From: Bradyrhizobium sp. dw_411
Lineage (GTDB): Bacteria > Pseudomonadota > Alphaproteobacteria > Rhizobiales > Xanthobacteraceae
Assembly: GCF_018449695.1 (NCBI RefSeq)
Contig: NZ_JAAVUY010000027.1
Location: forward strand, 1-64,000
Direction: 5' to 3'
DNA: 64,000 nt
Shown here: positions 53,221 to 60,525 of the stretch, one piece after another
Layout: every line of letters starts with the position of its first letter
Numbering within the stretch: the first letter of the stretch is position 1
Program-made: the position numbers and the translations under genes
The notes under the pieces: model-generated
Database searches by the model: none
What the model was told of the DNA's origin: nothing
The model's input: the letters and a program-made list of their open reading frames with translations, nothing else

Positions 53221-53882
53221 GTGTGGGCGCGTTGGTGTTTCCCGATTCAATTTTCAAACTATCCATTGGTCCGTCATTGCCGGGCTTGACCCGGCAATCC
53301 ATCACTTAAAAAACTTTTGCGAAATTGATGGATGCCCGGGTCAAGCCCGGGCATGACGAGTTGTGTTCGTGCTTCTTCTGCACACACCTTCGTATTCCCG
53401 CGACGCGATGCGCCCGGGTTATGCCCAAAACTTCCGCCCTTGAGGGCGTGGGGAATGCCGGGTGCTCGCGCACCCGCAGCCGCGCGTGGTGTGTAGGTAA
53501 CACGCGCGTTAGTCACCACGGATACGCCGAAACACCCGGCATTCCCGCACGCGATGGTGTTAACGGTTTCCTTCGTGCTCTCCCCGGTGATCGGGCTCTT
53601 TTGCCACCGTCGCCTCGCGGACACTTCCGCGAAACTTGACGCCAGCGTCGAGGCGTCAGGACCACACGACTTTGCCGTCCGCATCAGTGCCATTCGTCAA
53701 AGGCGCATCCGCGTCCACCGCATCCCATCCCGCGTCCGTGACGATCGCGATACGCCCCTCATGTGGGACGAGACGCGATGATTCTGCCTTTGATTTGGGG
53801 GCGCGATCAACAACGCCGCTTGCGACAGATTAACGCGACGGGCAAATCACGCGCACACAGCGTTCAAGGCGTAAACCACAAG
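53221..53882. other. Repeat-filled spacer, no gene
   Basis: 662 bp. Contains a family E inverted repeat (53272-53358), then a long stretch (53363-53800) that reads like the degenerate, many-copy spacer sequence often mis-annotated as short proteins in Bradyrhizobium (memory, not checked), then the start of the element also found at 60370-60484. Short ORFs here have no coding character. Confidence 0.55.
53272..53358. repeat. Family E inverted repeat (CGTCATTGCCGGGCTTGACCCGG)
   Basis: CGTCATTGCCGGGCTTGACCCGGCAATCCATC and GATGGATGCCCGGGTCAAGCCCGGGCATGACG form a near-perfect inverted repeat of about 30 bp arms, after the tetR gene. A widespread alphaproteobacterial spacer palindrome. Confidence 0.85.
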
Positions 53883-53910
53883 TCAAGAGTCGCCAGCGGA
53901 CGTCTGCTTT
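53804..53910. repeat. Dispersed repeat at the left end of the P460/hydrolase block
   Basis: CGATCAAC..CGACAGAT..ACGGGCAA followed about 85 bases on by GCCAGCGGACGTCTGCTTT. A diverged copy in the same orientation and spacing is at 60370-60484. It runs into the last codons of the DUF6130 gene. Confidence 0.6.
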
Positions 53911-54272
53911 GATGGCTGTGCCGGAATCTCAAAAGCAAGCTCTTTGCTGTCGATCACCCGATGCGTGGGATCGGCGAGCTCGATCAGCAGGCGATGCGGA
54001 CCCGGCGCAAGACCCTGGATGATCAACTCGCCGCTCGCATCCACCCAATGCCATCGCGCATCGTCAAGCGTGACATGCACATGACCGATACGCGGGGTCA
54101 CGGCGAGCGCAGCAGGTCCGAAGACGGGAATGATGCGAAGGTTGGCGGCACGATATTGAACGACGACAAGGCCGCGTGACAGCGCCTCGGCGAGCGGCGG
54201 CCCAACGACAAGGCGTGCTGGCTCCTGCGAAGCTGGCGCCGCGATGGCCGGCAAGTCGAACGCGCTCGTCAT
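53883..54272 (-). CDS. DUF6130-type protein
   Basis: 129 residues from MTSAFDLPAIAAPASQEPARL. The core 'VVQYRAANLRIIPVFGPAALAVTPRIGHVHVTLDDARWHWVDASGE' followed by 'GLAPGPHRLLIELADPTHRVI' matches, from memory, the DUF6130 family, which looks like a small beta-sandwich (cupredoxin or Ig-like) with paired histidines (GHVHV, WHW, PHR) that might bind metal. No signal peptide is obvious from this start. Its ATG overlaps the stop of the P460 gene (ATGA), so the two products are made together. The function is unknown. The 3' end lies in a dispersed repeat. Confidence 0.75.
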   Translation of the reverse strand: MTSAFDLPAIAAPASQEPARLVVGPPLAEALSRGLVVVQYRAANLRIIPVFGPAALAVTPRIGHVHVTLDDARWHWVDASGELIIQGLAPGPHRLLIELADPTHRVIDSKELAFEIPAQPSKQTSAGDS

Positions 54273-54769
54273 GGCGCGAACCGCGTAAAGACGAAGTCGT
54301 GGTCCTTCACATTGGCCTGGTGGCAGGCAAAGCATGTTTCGTGCTGTGCCTGGTCCACCGCTCTGCCATCGATGAACCGGCCGAAGCCCCAGCCGCCGGT
54401 CGAGGCGTATTTTTTCGAGTCCTTGACCATGATTTGAACTGTCGTGCTGTGACCGGGAACGAAGGCGCCGGAAAACTCTGACGATGGCTCACGCTTCCAG
54501 GCGAGCTTGGCCAGTATCGCCCCGTCGGGGAAAGGAAGCGTTCCTTCGCGATAGGCCTTGATCGAGACGTCATTGCCGAGAATACCGCGAAGCTCGTTGA
54601 AGCCGGCTTCGTGTGACGGCGCTATCAGCTCCCATTGGCGATATCCCTCCGGGATTTTGACACCGAAGATCGGAGAGCTGTCGTCGGCACGCCCGGCCGT
54701 CAATAGCATTGCCGTGGCCAGGAATGCGGTCATCGCACCCAGACAGGTTATGACAACATGCCGTTTCAT
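54269..54769 (-). CDS. Cytochrome P460 family protein (first)
   Basis: 166 residues with a Sec signal peptide (about 1-28, ...TAGRADD). A P460-type beta fold ('YRQWELIAPSHEAGFNELRGILGND', 'FPDGAILAKLAWKRE', 'VQIMVKDSKKYASTGGWGFGRF') ends in a heme c motif CFACH at 146-150. Periplasmic. Characterised P460 proteins oxidise hydroxylamine or bind NO with a Lys-crosslinked heme; whether this one does is not known, and the related cytochrome c'-beta group is an alternative. It follows the Asp-type hydrolase by 15 bp. Confidence 0.88.
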   Translation of the reverse strand: MKRHVVITCLGAMTAFLATAMLLTAGRADDSSPIFGVKIPEGYRQWELIAPSHEAGFNELRGILGNDVSIKAYREGTLPFPDGAILAKLAWKREPSSEFSGAFVPGHSTTVQIMVKDSKKYASTGGWGFGRFIDGRAVDQAQHETCFACHQANVKDHDFVFTRFAP

Positions 54770-54784
54770 GGTGACCCCTCAAGA

Positions 54785-55783
54785 TCAGATCTTGCGCTTG
54801 AGGAAATCGCGGATCAGCGGGACCATTTCGTCTGCTTTGTCTTCAAGCGCGAAATGACCGGTATCGATGAGATGGAATTCGACCTTGGGAAGGTCGCGCT
54901 TATAGGGATACGCGCCATCGGCGGGAAATATCTTGTCGTTCTTGCCCCAGACGATCAGCGTCGGCGGCTGGTGCTTGCGAAAATAAGCCTGCACGGCCGG
55001 ATAAAGCGGCAGATTGGTGCGATAGTCGTAGAAGATATCCATCTGGATGTCGGCGTTGCCGGGCCGATCGAGCAGTGCCTGGTCTTGAACCCAGTTGTCC
55101 GGCGCAACGCGACTGACATCGGCGACGCCGTCCGTGTATTGGAACTTGGTCGTTTCCGGCGCGACCAGCACGTAAAGCGCCTTGCGGTGTGCTTCCGAGT
55201 GATCGGACCAATAGGCTTTGATCGGGTCCCAGAATTCCTTCAACCCTTCCTCGTACGCATTGCCGTTCTGCACAATGAGAGCCGTGATGCGGTCGGGATG
55301 CTTGAGGGCAAGACGCCAACCCACCGGCGCCCCATAGTCCATGACGTACATGGCGTAGCGCGCAACGCCGAGCTGATCGAGCAGGCCGTCAACCAGTTCC
55401 CCGAAGCGGTCGAAAGTATAGGCGAACTTCGCGCGGTCGGGCATGTCGCTCTGGCCGTAGCCCGGGTAGTCCGGGGCAATGACATGATAACGATCGGCAA
55501 GCTCCGGGATCAGATTGCGGAACATGTGCGACGAAGTCGGGAAGCCATGCAGCAACAAAACGACGGGAGCGTTCGCCGGCCCGGCTTCACGATAGAATAT
55601 CTTGACGCCGTCGATCGTCCTGGTCCGATGATGTGTGACGATAGGTGCTGCGTTGCCCGGTGAGGCCGTCGCCGCGAACACCTCATGCGGCGAGGCGGCG
55701 CCGGCGGCCAATAGCGGCAGACCGAAGAAAATCTGGCGGCGATCCAATGAATATCGCTTGTCGGCAAGCTCGATGGTCTTCAT
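54785..55783 (-). CDS. Tat-exported alpha/beta hydrolase with Asp nucleophile
   Basis: 332 residues from the ATG at 55783. The N-terminus (LDRRQIFFGLPLLAAGAA, RR at 15-16) looks like a twin-arginine leader ending near AAT-A at 38-40. The hydrolase fold has 'LLLHGFPTSSHMFRNLIPEL' (oxyanion HGFP at 79-82) and nucleophile elbow 'YVMDYGAPVGWRLAL' with Asp-149 instead of Ser, as in epoxide hydrolases and haloacid/haloalkane dehalogenases. The charge relay His is in 'DTGHFALED' (His-310) and the acid likely in 'WGKNDKIFP'. It probably hydrolyses an epoxide or carbon-halogen bond in the periplasm; the substrate is unknown. Upstream ORF sequence (to 55957) is not used. Confidence 0.85.
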   Translation of the reverse strand: MKTIELADKRYSLDRRQIFFGLPLLAAGAASPHEVFAATASPGNAAPIVTHHRTRTIDGVKIFYREAGPANAPVVLLLHGFPTSSHMFRNLIPELADRYHVIAPDYPGYGQSDMPDRAKFAYTFDRFGELVDGLLDQLGVARYAMYVMDYGAPVGWRLALKHPDRITALIVQNGNAYEEGLKEFWDPIKAYWSDHSEAHRKALYVLVAPETTKFQYTDGVADVSRVAPDNWVQDQALLDRPGNADIQMDIFYDYRTNLPLYPAVQAYFRKHQPPTLIVWGKNDKIFPADGAYPYKRDLPKVEFHLIDTGHFALEDKADEMVPLIRDFLKRKI

Positions 55784-55820
55784 GTGAGGCTCCAGGTCAA
55801 GGTGATTGGCACATTCGCGG

Positions 55821-56792
55821 TCAGACGCCCTCGTAGACCAGCCTGGTGAAAAAGCCGGGATCGATGACGAATTGGCCGAACTTGGCGTCGAAGGCCGCGG
55901 TCGGCTTGGCCGCGACCGTTTCGTCCCGCGATCGTCCCTGCTTCTTGAGCGCGGCAACGTTGTCGCGGACGGTAACGAGCATTTCGCGGAATTCCCTGAG
56001 CTCCGCCTTGTTGCTCACCGCCTTGCCGTGCCCGGGAATGATGATGGTATTGTCCGTTGTCGCCGCGAGGTTTGCGTCGGAGGCCGCAATCATCCCGTCG
56101 ATGCTGCCGCCGGTCGAATAGTCGATAAACGGGTAGATGCCGTTCCAGAAGGTGTCGGCCACATGCACGACGTCCGCCTCGGCGAAAGTGACCGAAATAT
56201 CGCTGTCGGTATGGGCGGAGCCGTAATATTTCATCGCAATGGACGCGCCGTTAAGCTTGAGGGCGTGTTCCTTTGCGAATATCTCGCTTGGAATTCCCCC
56301 CGGTGGCAGCGGCAGGAAATTATAATCCCAGTCTTCCACACGCTGAACTTCGCGAAGATGCTTGCGGGTGTTTTCCTGTGCGATGATTTTTGCACCGGCC
56401 GAATTCAGCCACGCATTTCCATCGGTATGATCGAAGTGCCAGTGTGTGTTGATGAGGTGGGTGATGGGATCGGCGCCGAGGTCAGCAAGCGCCCGAGTGA
56501 CCTGAGGGCGTGACACGCCAATGCCGGCATCGACCAGAACTTTGCCGTCGGGGCCGGTCAGCACCGCGACGTTCCCGCCGGAGCCTTCGAGCACGCTTAT
56601 ATTGTTGCGCAGCCTGTGGGTGACGATCGGCGACACCGCGGCACTGTCCTTGATAAGACTGACGAGGCCCCGCGCTTCGGCGAAGGCCTGGCGCGGCGTG
56701 AGCCATCCGCCTGTCGCCGCCAAAGTGCCGCCGCCCACGCAACAGAGGCAAAACCCCCGTCGCGACAACAATTTCCCGCCTGACTGTTTCAT
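55821..56792 (-). CDS. Tat-exported metallo-beta-lactamase-fold hydrolase
   Basis: 323 residues from the ATG at 56792 with GAGGAGA upstream. Twin-arginine leader (LLSRRGFCLCCVGGG, RR at 11-12) with an A-x-A site near 36-39. The metal motif THWHFDH gives His-117, His-119, Asp-121 and His-122; later ligands are the His of 'YGSAHTDSDISV', the Asp of 'VHVADTFWNG' and the His of 'IIPGHGKAV'. It is a dinuclear zinc hydrolase of the periplasm, subfamily unclear (closer to quinoprotein-relay or SoxH-type than to true lactamases). The stop of the upstream hydrolase lies 10 bp before its ATG. Confidence 0.88.
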   Translation of the reverse strand: MKQSGGKLLSRRGFCLCCVGGGTLAATGGWLTPRQAFAEARGLVSLIKDSAAVSPIVTHRLRNNISVLEGSGGNVAVLTGPDGKVLVDAGIGVSRPQVTRALADLGADPITHLINTHWHFDHTDGNAWLNSAGAKIIAQENTRKHLREVQRVEDWDYNFLPLPPGGIPSEIFAKEHALKLNGASIAMKYYGSAHTDSDISVTFAEADVVHVADTFWNGIYPFIDYSTGGSIDGMIAASDANLAATTDNTIIIPGHGKAVSNKAELREFREMLVTVRDNVAALKKQGRSRDETVAAKPTAAFDAKFGQFVIDPGFFTRLVYEGV

Positions 56793-56802
56793 GACTTTCT
56801 CC

Positions 56803-57627
56803 TCAGCTCCTAAGGAATGCGAGCACGTCACCATTGATGATGTCTGCCTGCGTGGTCGGCATGCCGTGCGGGAATCCCTTGTATGTTTTCAATGTCCCGT
56901 TCTTCAGAAGCTTTGCCGACAATGGCCCGGCGTCGGCGTAGGGAACGATTTGATCGTCTTCGCTGTGCATCACCAGCACTGGAACACCGATCTTCTTGAG
57001 GTCGGCGGTGAAGTCGGTCTGGGAGAAAGCAACGATGCCGTCGTAATGCGCCTTGGCGCCGCCCATCATGCCTTGGCGCCACCAATTCTGGATGATCGCC
57101 TCTGAAGCCGCAACTCCAGGCCGGTTGTAATTGTAGAAGGGACCTGCTGCGACCTCGCGATAGAACTGCGATCGGTTGGCCGCGAGCTGCGCCTGAAATC
57201 CGTCGAAAACTTCCTTGGGAAGTCCTCCCGGATTGCCTGATGTCTTCACCATCAACGGCGGCACCGCGCTGATAATCGCGGCCTTGTCCACACGGCTCTC
57301 GCCGTGCCGTCCGAGATAGCGCACCACCTCGCCACCGCCGGTGGAATGACCGACGTGAATGGCGTGCTTCAAATCGAGATGCGCGGTCAGCGTGGCAAGG
57401 TCATCGGCATAGTGATCCATATCGTGACCGTCACCCACCTGGGTGGAACGGCCGTGGCCGCGGCGGTCATGGGCGATGACGCGATAGCCGTGATCAAGGA
57501 AGAACAGCATCTGCGCGTCCCAGTCGTCGGCCGACAGCGGCCAGCCGTGGCTGAACACAATGGGCTGACCGCTTCCCCAGTCCTTGTAGAATATTTCGAC
57601 GCCGTCCTTTGTCGTCACCGTATTCAT
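56803..57627 (-). CDS. Alpha/beta hydrolase, chloroperoxidase/perhydrolase type
   Basis: 274 residues, MNTVTTKDGVEIFYKDWGSG..., no leader. The sequence 'FSHGWPLSADDWDAQMLFFLDHGYRVIAHDRRGHGRS' and the elbow 'VGHSTGGGE' with Ser-95, then Asp in 'VMHSEDDQIVP' and His in 'GFPHGMPTT', are the cofactor-free haloperoxidase-like esterase group. Cytoplasmic. It is clearly paralogous to the next gene upstream. Confidence 0.92.
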   Translation of the reverse strand: MNTVTTKDGVEIFYKDWGSGQPIVFSHGWPLSADDWDAQMLFFLDHGYRVIAHDRRGHGRSTQVGDGHDMDHYADDLATLTAHLDLKHAIHVGHSTGGGEVVRYLGRHGESRVDKAAIISAVPPLMVKTSGNPGGLPKEVFDGFQAQLAANRSQFYREVAAGPFYNYNRPGVAASEAIIQNWWRQGMMGGAKAHYDGIVAFSQTDFTADLKKIGVPVLVMHSEDDQIVPYADAGPLSAKLLKNGTLKTYKGFPHGMPTTQADIINGDVLAFLRS

Positions 57628-57677
57628 CGTTCACATCCCTTCCACATTAGGTCGATTGACCGGACCTCTTTTGAACG

Positions 57678-58682
57678 TCAGCTCACGCCCTTGACGAACG
57701 CCAGAAGGTCATCGTTGAACTTGTCTTTGTGGGTGATCGTCAGCCCGTGCGGAGCATTGGGATAGACCTTCAACGTTGCTTTCTTAATCAATTTCGATGA
57801 CAGCAGCGCTGTGTTCGCGATCGGAACGTTCTGGTCGTCCTCGCCATGGATGATCAATGTCGGGACGTCGAATCGTCTGAGATCCTGCGTGAAGTCGGTT
57901 TCCGAGAACGCCTTGATGCCTTCATAGGAAGCGCGTAGTCCAACCTGCATGCTCCAGAGCCAGAAGGCGTCCTTGACACCCTGAGACACCTTTGAGTCCG
58001 GGCGGTTGGCGCCGAAAAACGGTCCGCCGCCGAGGTCGCGGTAAAACTGCGCCCGGTCGCCAGCGACCGCGGCACGAATGCCATCGAAGACCTCGACCGG
58101 GACGCCGCCGGGATTGGCCGACGTCTTGAGCATGAGCGGTGGAATGGCAGATACCATCACCGTTCCAGAAACACGTACGGTCCCGTGCCGCCCGATGTAG
58201 CGCGCGATATCGCCGGCTCCCGCTGAATGCCCGACCAGAGTGGCGGCCTTGAGATCAAGCGATCCGATCAGGGCCGAGAGGTCCTCCGCGAAGGTGTCAT
58301 AATTGTTGCCCTCCCACGGCTGGCTCGATCGGCCGTGGCCTCGGCGGTCGAAGGCAACGCAACGATAGCCATGCGAAGCCATGAACATCATCTGGTCGTC
58401 CCAGACATCGGCGTTGAGCGGCCAGCCATGGCTGAAGACGACGGTCGGTCCCTTGCCCCAGTCCTTGTAAAAAATGTCGGAGCCGTCTTTGGTCGTGATG
58501 GTGCTCATCCTGCGAACTCCTCTGCTGGCATGTGCGACCCGCAGGCTTGCATCCGCTGCACCGGCGGCAATCCCGGCCGTGGGCAACAATGCCAGCGTGG
58601 AAGCCGCAGCCATGGCGCCGATCAGAACGTCGCGACGTGAGGTGGCTCGGTCGTAGGCGTCGCAGCCGTTTTGGTCCGTCAT
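57678..58682 (-). CDS. Alpha/beta hydrolase with added twin-arginine leader and internal start
   Basis: 334 residues from the ATG at 58682 (GGGGG upstream). Residues 1-58 are a Tat leader (ATSRRDVLIGAMAAASTLALL) and linker; residue 59 is a Met that begins MSTITTKDGSDIFYKDWG, aligned residue for residue with the start of the neighbouring leaderless paralogue (MNTVTTKDG). That internal ATG at 58508 has its own AGAGGAG site 8 bases upstream, so a 276-residue cytoplasmic form is also likely. Catalytic Ser-153 in GHSAGAGD, Asp in 'IHGEDDQNVP', His in 'APHGLTITH'. First gene of the six-gene unit, divergent from a LysR gene. Confidence 0.85.
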   Translation of the reverse strand: MTDQNGCDAYDRATSRRDVLIGAMAAASTLALLPTAGIAAGAADASLRVAHASRGVRRMSTITTKDGSDIFYKDWGKGPTVVFSHGWPLNADVWDDQMMFMASHGYRCVAFDRRGHGRSSQPWEGNNYDTFAEDLSALIGSLDLKAATLVGHSAGAGDIARYIGRHGTVRVSGTVMVSAIPPLMLKTSANPGGVPVEVFDGIRAAVAGDRAQFYRDLGGGPFFGANRPDSKVSQGVKDAFWLWSMQVGLRASYEGIKAFSETDFTQDLRRFDVPTLIIHGEDDQNVPIANTALLSSKLIKKATLKVYPNAPHGLTITHKDKFNDDLLAFVKGVS

Positions 58683-58743
58683 GCAAAGCCCCCGGTTAAT
58701 CACCGTGGTAGTGCGTTGCGGCGCCGCCGGGCAGTCCATATGA

Positions 58744-58762
58744 TCGAGAAGGAAGTTCTCGA
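58744..58762. promoter_or_regulatory. Inverted repeat in the hydrolase/lysR divergent spacer
   Basis: TCGAGAA-GGAAG-TTCTCGA, 7 bp perfect arms with a 5 bp gap, 23 bp before the lysR start codon and 62 bp from the hydrolase start. A candidate binding site for the adjacent LysR protein; the arms are more compact than a typical T-N11-A box. Confidence 0.5.
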
Positions 58763-58784
58763 ATTTTGGAAAGAGGGAGCCCCC

Positions 58785-59684
58785 ATGGATCGCCTGGAAG
58801 CAATGTCTGTCATCATTGCTGTGACCGAGACGGGCAGTATCTCGGCCGCCTCGCGTCGTCTGAGGTCTCCGGTCGCGACCGTAAGCCGAAAGGTTGCCGA
58901 GCTTGAATCCCGCCTGAAAGCGCAGCTTTTTCAACGGACGTCACGGCGGATGACGCTGACCGACGCGGGCCGATCCTATATTGAGGCCTGCAAACGCATT
59001 ATCGAACAGGTGGACGACGCGGAACGGGAAGTCTCTGGCGAGTACAGAATTCCAAAAGGGGATTTAGGTGTCACGAGCCCGTGGGGACTCGGGCACACGC
59101 ATTTGTTGCCGCTCGCGGTCGAATTCCTCAAAGCCTACCCGGAAATATGCCTGCGGCTCATGTTGACCGACCGCATCGTCAACACGGTTGAAGAGGGCAT
59201 CGATATCGCCATCCGGGTCGGCGTTCTCCCCGACAGCGGCATGATCGCGACCCGGGTCGGTTCGATTCGCATCGTTGTTTGCGCGAGCCCCTCATATTTG
59301 GAAGCGCACGGACATCCTAAGCAGCTTAGCGATTTGACCAGGCATGATTGCATCACGATTGACGATCACGCCACTCCGTCAACCTGGAAGTTCGTGCGCG
59401 GCAACCGCGCGACGATCGCTCCGATCAGGTCGCGGCTGTGCGTAAATACATCGGAAGCCGCCGTGCTGGCCGCCATCGAAGGTGCCGGACTGACCCGGGT
59501 GATGTCGTACAAGATGGACGCGGCAAAGCACGCGGGAAAACTCGCGATCGTGCTGGAAAAATTCGAGCCGGTACCGTTGCCGGTGCACATCATCTACGCC
59601 CCGCGAAAGCCGGTGCCTCTCAAGCTCCGCGCGTTTCTCAACTGGATAACGCCCCGCCTCAAAGTTCGACTTGCATTAACTTGA
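58785..59684 (+). CDS. LysR-family transcriptional regulator
   Basis: 299 residues from the ATG at 58785 with AGAGGGAG upstream. N-terminal winged helix 'GSISAASRRLRSPVATVSRKVAELESRLKAQLF' (about 20-52) and 'RRMTLTDAGRSYIEAC', then a periplasmic-binding-type effector domain. The layout resembles the small LysR group that controls divergent oxidoreductase or hydrolase genes. It is the likely regulator of the divergent six-gene unit and perhaps of the convergent P460 gene 33 bp downstream. Confidence 0.93.
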   Translation: MDRLEAMSVIIAVTETGSISAASRRLRSPVATVSRKVAELESRLKAQLFQRTSRRMTLTDAGRSYIEACKRIIEQVDDAEREVSGEYRIPKGDLGVTSPWGLGHTHLLPLAVEFLKAYPEICLRLMLTDRIVNTVEEGIDIAIRVGVLPDSGMIATRVGSIRIVVCASPSYLEAHGHPKQLSDLTRHDCITIDDHATPSTWKFVRGNRATIAPIRSRLCVNTSEAAVLAAIEGAGLTRVMSYKMDAAKHAGKLAIVLEKFEPVPLPVHIIYAPRKPVPLKLRAFLNWITPRLKVRLALT

Positions 59685-59717
59685 CGCGCGTCTCGCGCCG
59701 GCAATCCTGCCGGCAGT

Positions 59718-60278
59718 TCACCGGTGCCCGTATTCCGTGAAAACGTAATCTTTTGTCTGCACGATCGTGTGGCACGCGTATCCGCACTTGGCATCGTTTG
59801 CCTGTGGCGGCTCGTCATTTAAATTGCCGGGCCGAAACGTCTCGGACGCGGCGTTATACTCGAACTCGGCATATCCCCATCCGCCACTATCGGCGAACCT
59901 CTTGCTATCCTTCACCATGAAATCAACGTCATGCTGGGTCCCCGGCACCGTTGGCTGGCCAGGATACGTTTCCTGTTTTTTCGGGATCCAATGGATTTTT
60001 GCCATCTTCGCGCCGTCCGGGAAGGGCTTGCCGTTACCGGGCACGCCCTCATTATAGGCGTCGATCATGGCGGGATTCCCCATGATCACGGCGATCTGGC
60101 CGCCATTCTCACTGATGGCAATGACCGACCAGCCCTCGTATCCTCTGAACTCGGAGAAGGCGAGGCCGCCGGGGACCTGCAGCGTGTACTTGTCCTCCGC
60201 CGAAACGGCTCTACCGCCGAGGACCGCGACCACCGCGGCAATGATCAAAATTGCCGAGAATGTAATTCTCTTCATCAC
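59718..60278 (-). CDS. Cytochrome P460 family protein (second)
   Basis: 186 residues with a Sec signal peptide (about 1-27, ...GRAVSAED). The P460-like fold is more complete than in the first protein ('FRGYEGWSVIAISENGGQIAVIMGNPAMIDAY', 'KPFPDGAKMAKIHW', 'DVDFMVKDSKRFADSGGWGYAEF') and the heme-binding segment is 'KCGYACHTIVQTKDYVFTEYG', with three residues between the cysteines (C165-C169-H170) rather than two. Periplasmic. It converges on the lysR gene and is not part of the six-gene operon. Confidence 0.85.
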   Translation of the reverse strand: MMKRITFSAILIIAAVVAVLGGRAVSAEDKYTLQVPGGLAFSEFRGYEGWSVIAISENGGQIAVIMGNPAMIDAYNEGVPGNGKPFPDGAKMAKIHWIPKKQETYPGQPTVPGTQHDVDFMVKDSKRFADSGGWGYAEFEYNAASETFRPGNLNDEPPQANDAKCGYACHTIVQTKDYVFTEYGHR

Positions 60279-60369
60279 TCTCTCCCGCGCTTCAGTTGAA
60301 AGTGCCTATTGATCTTTCAATGCTGATTCTATCGCGTTCTTGCTATTTCGCGATGCAATGACGGGAGTA

Positions 60370-60484
60370 CGATCAACGATGTCGGCTGCGACAGATCAGC
60401 ACAACGGGCAAGTCCTCCGTCGCGTTGCGCCGTCTCGATGGCGTCAACCTATAAGGTTGCCATGGCCAGCGGATGTCCGCTTTT
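60370..60484. repeat. Dispersed repeat at the right end of the P460/hydrolase block
   Basis: CGATCAAC..CGACAGAT..ACGGGCAAG, then about 60 bases, then GCCAGCGGATGTCCGCTTTT. Roughly three quarters identical in its conserved parts to 53804-53910, same orientation. The rest of 60279-60525 shows no gene. Confidence 0.6.
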
Positions 60485-60525
60485 AGTCTGGTGGCCTCCT
60501 GGTCCGGGTAGATGCGCGGGCAGTG

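Noticed and set aside
53363..53833. Short ORFs (e.g. 53554-53781, 53636-53833) as genes
   Set aside because: They lie in repeat-like spacer sequence, overlap in several frames and lack ribosome binding sites.
58671..58784. Longer lysR start at 58671
   Set aside because: The extension overlaps the divergent hydrolase start and precedes a good ribosome binding site with a family-like ATG at 58785.
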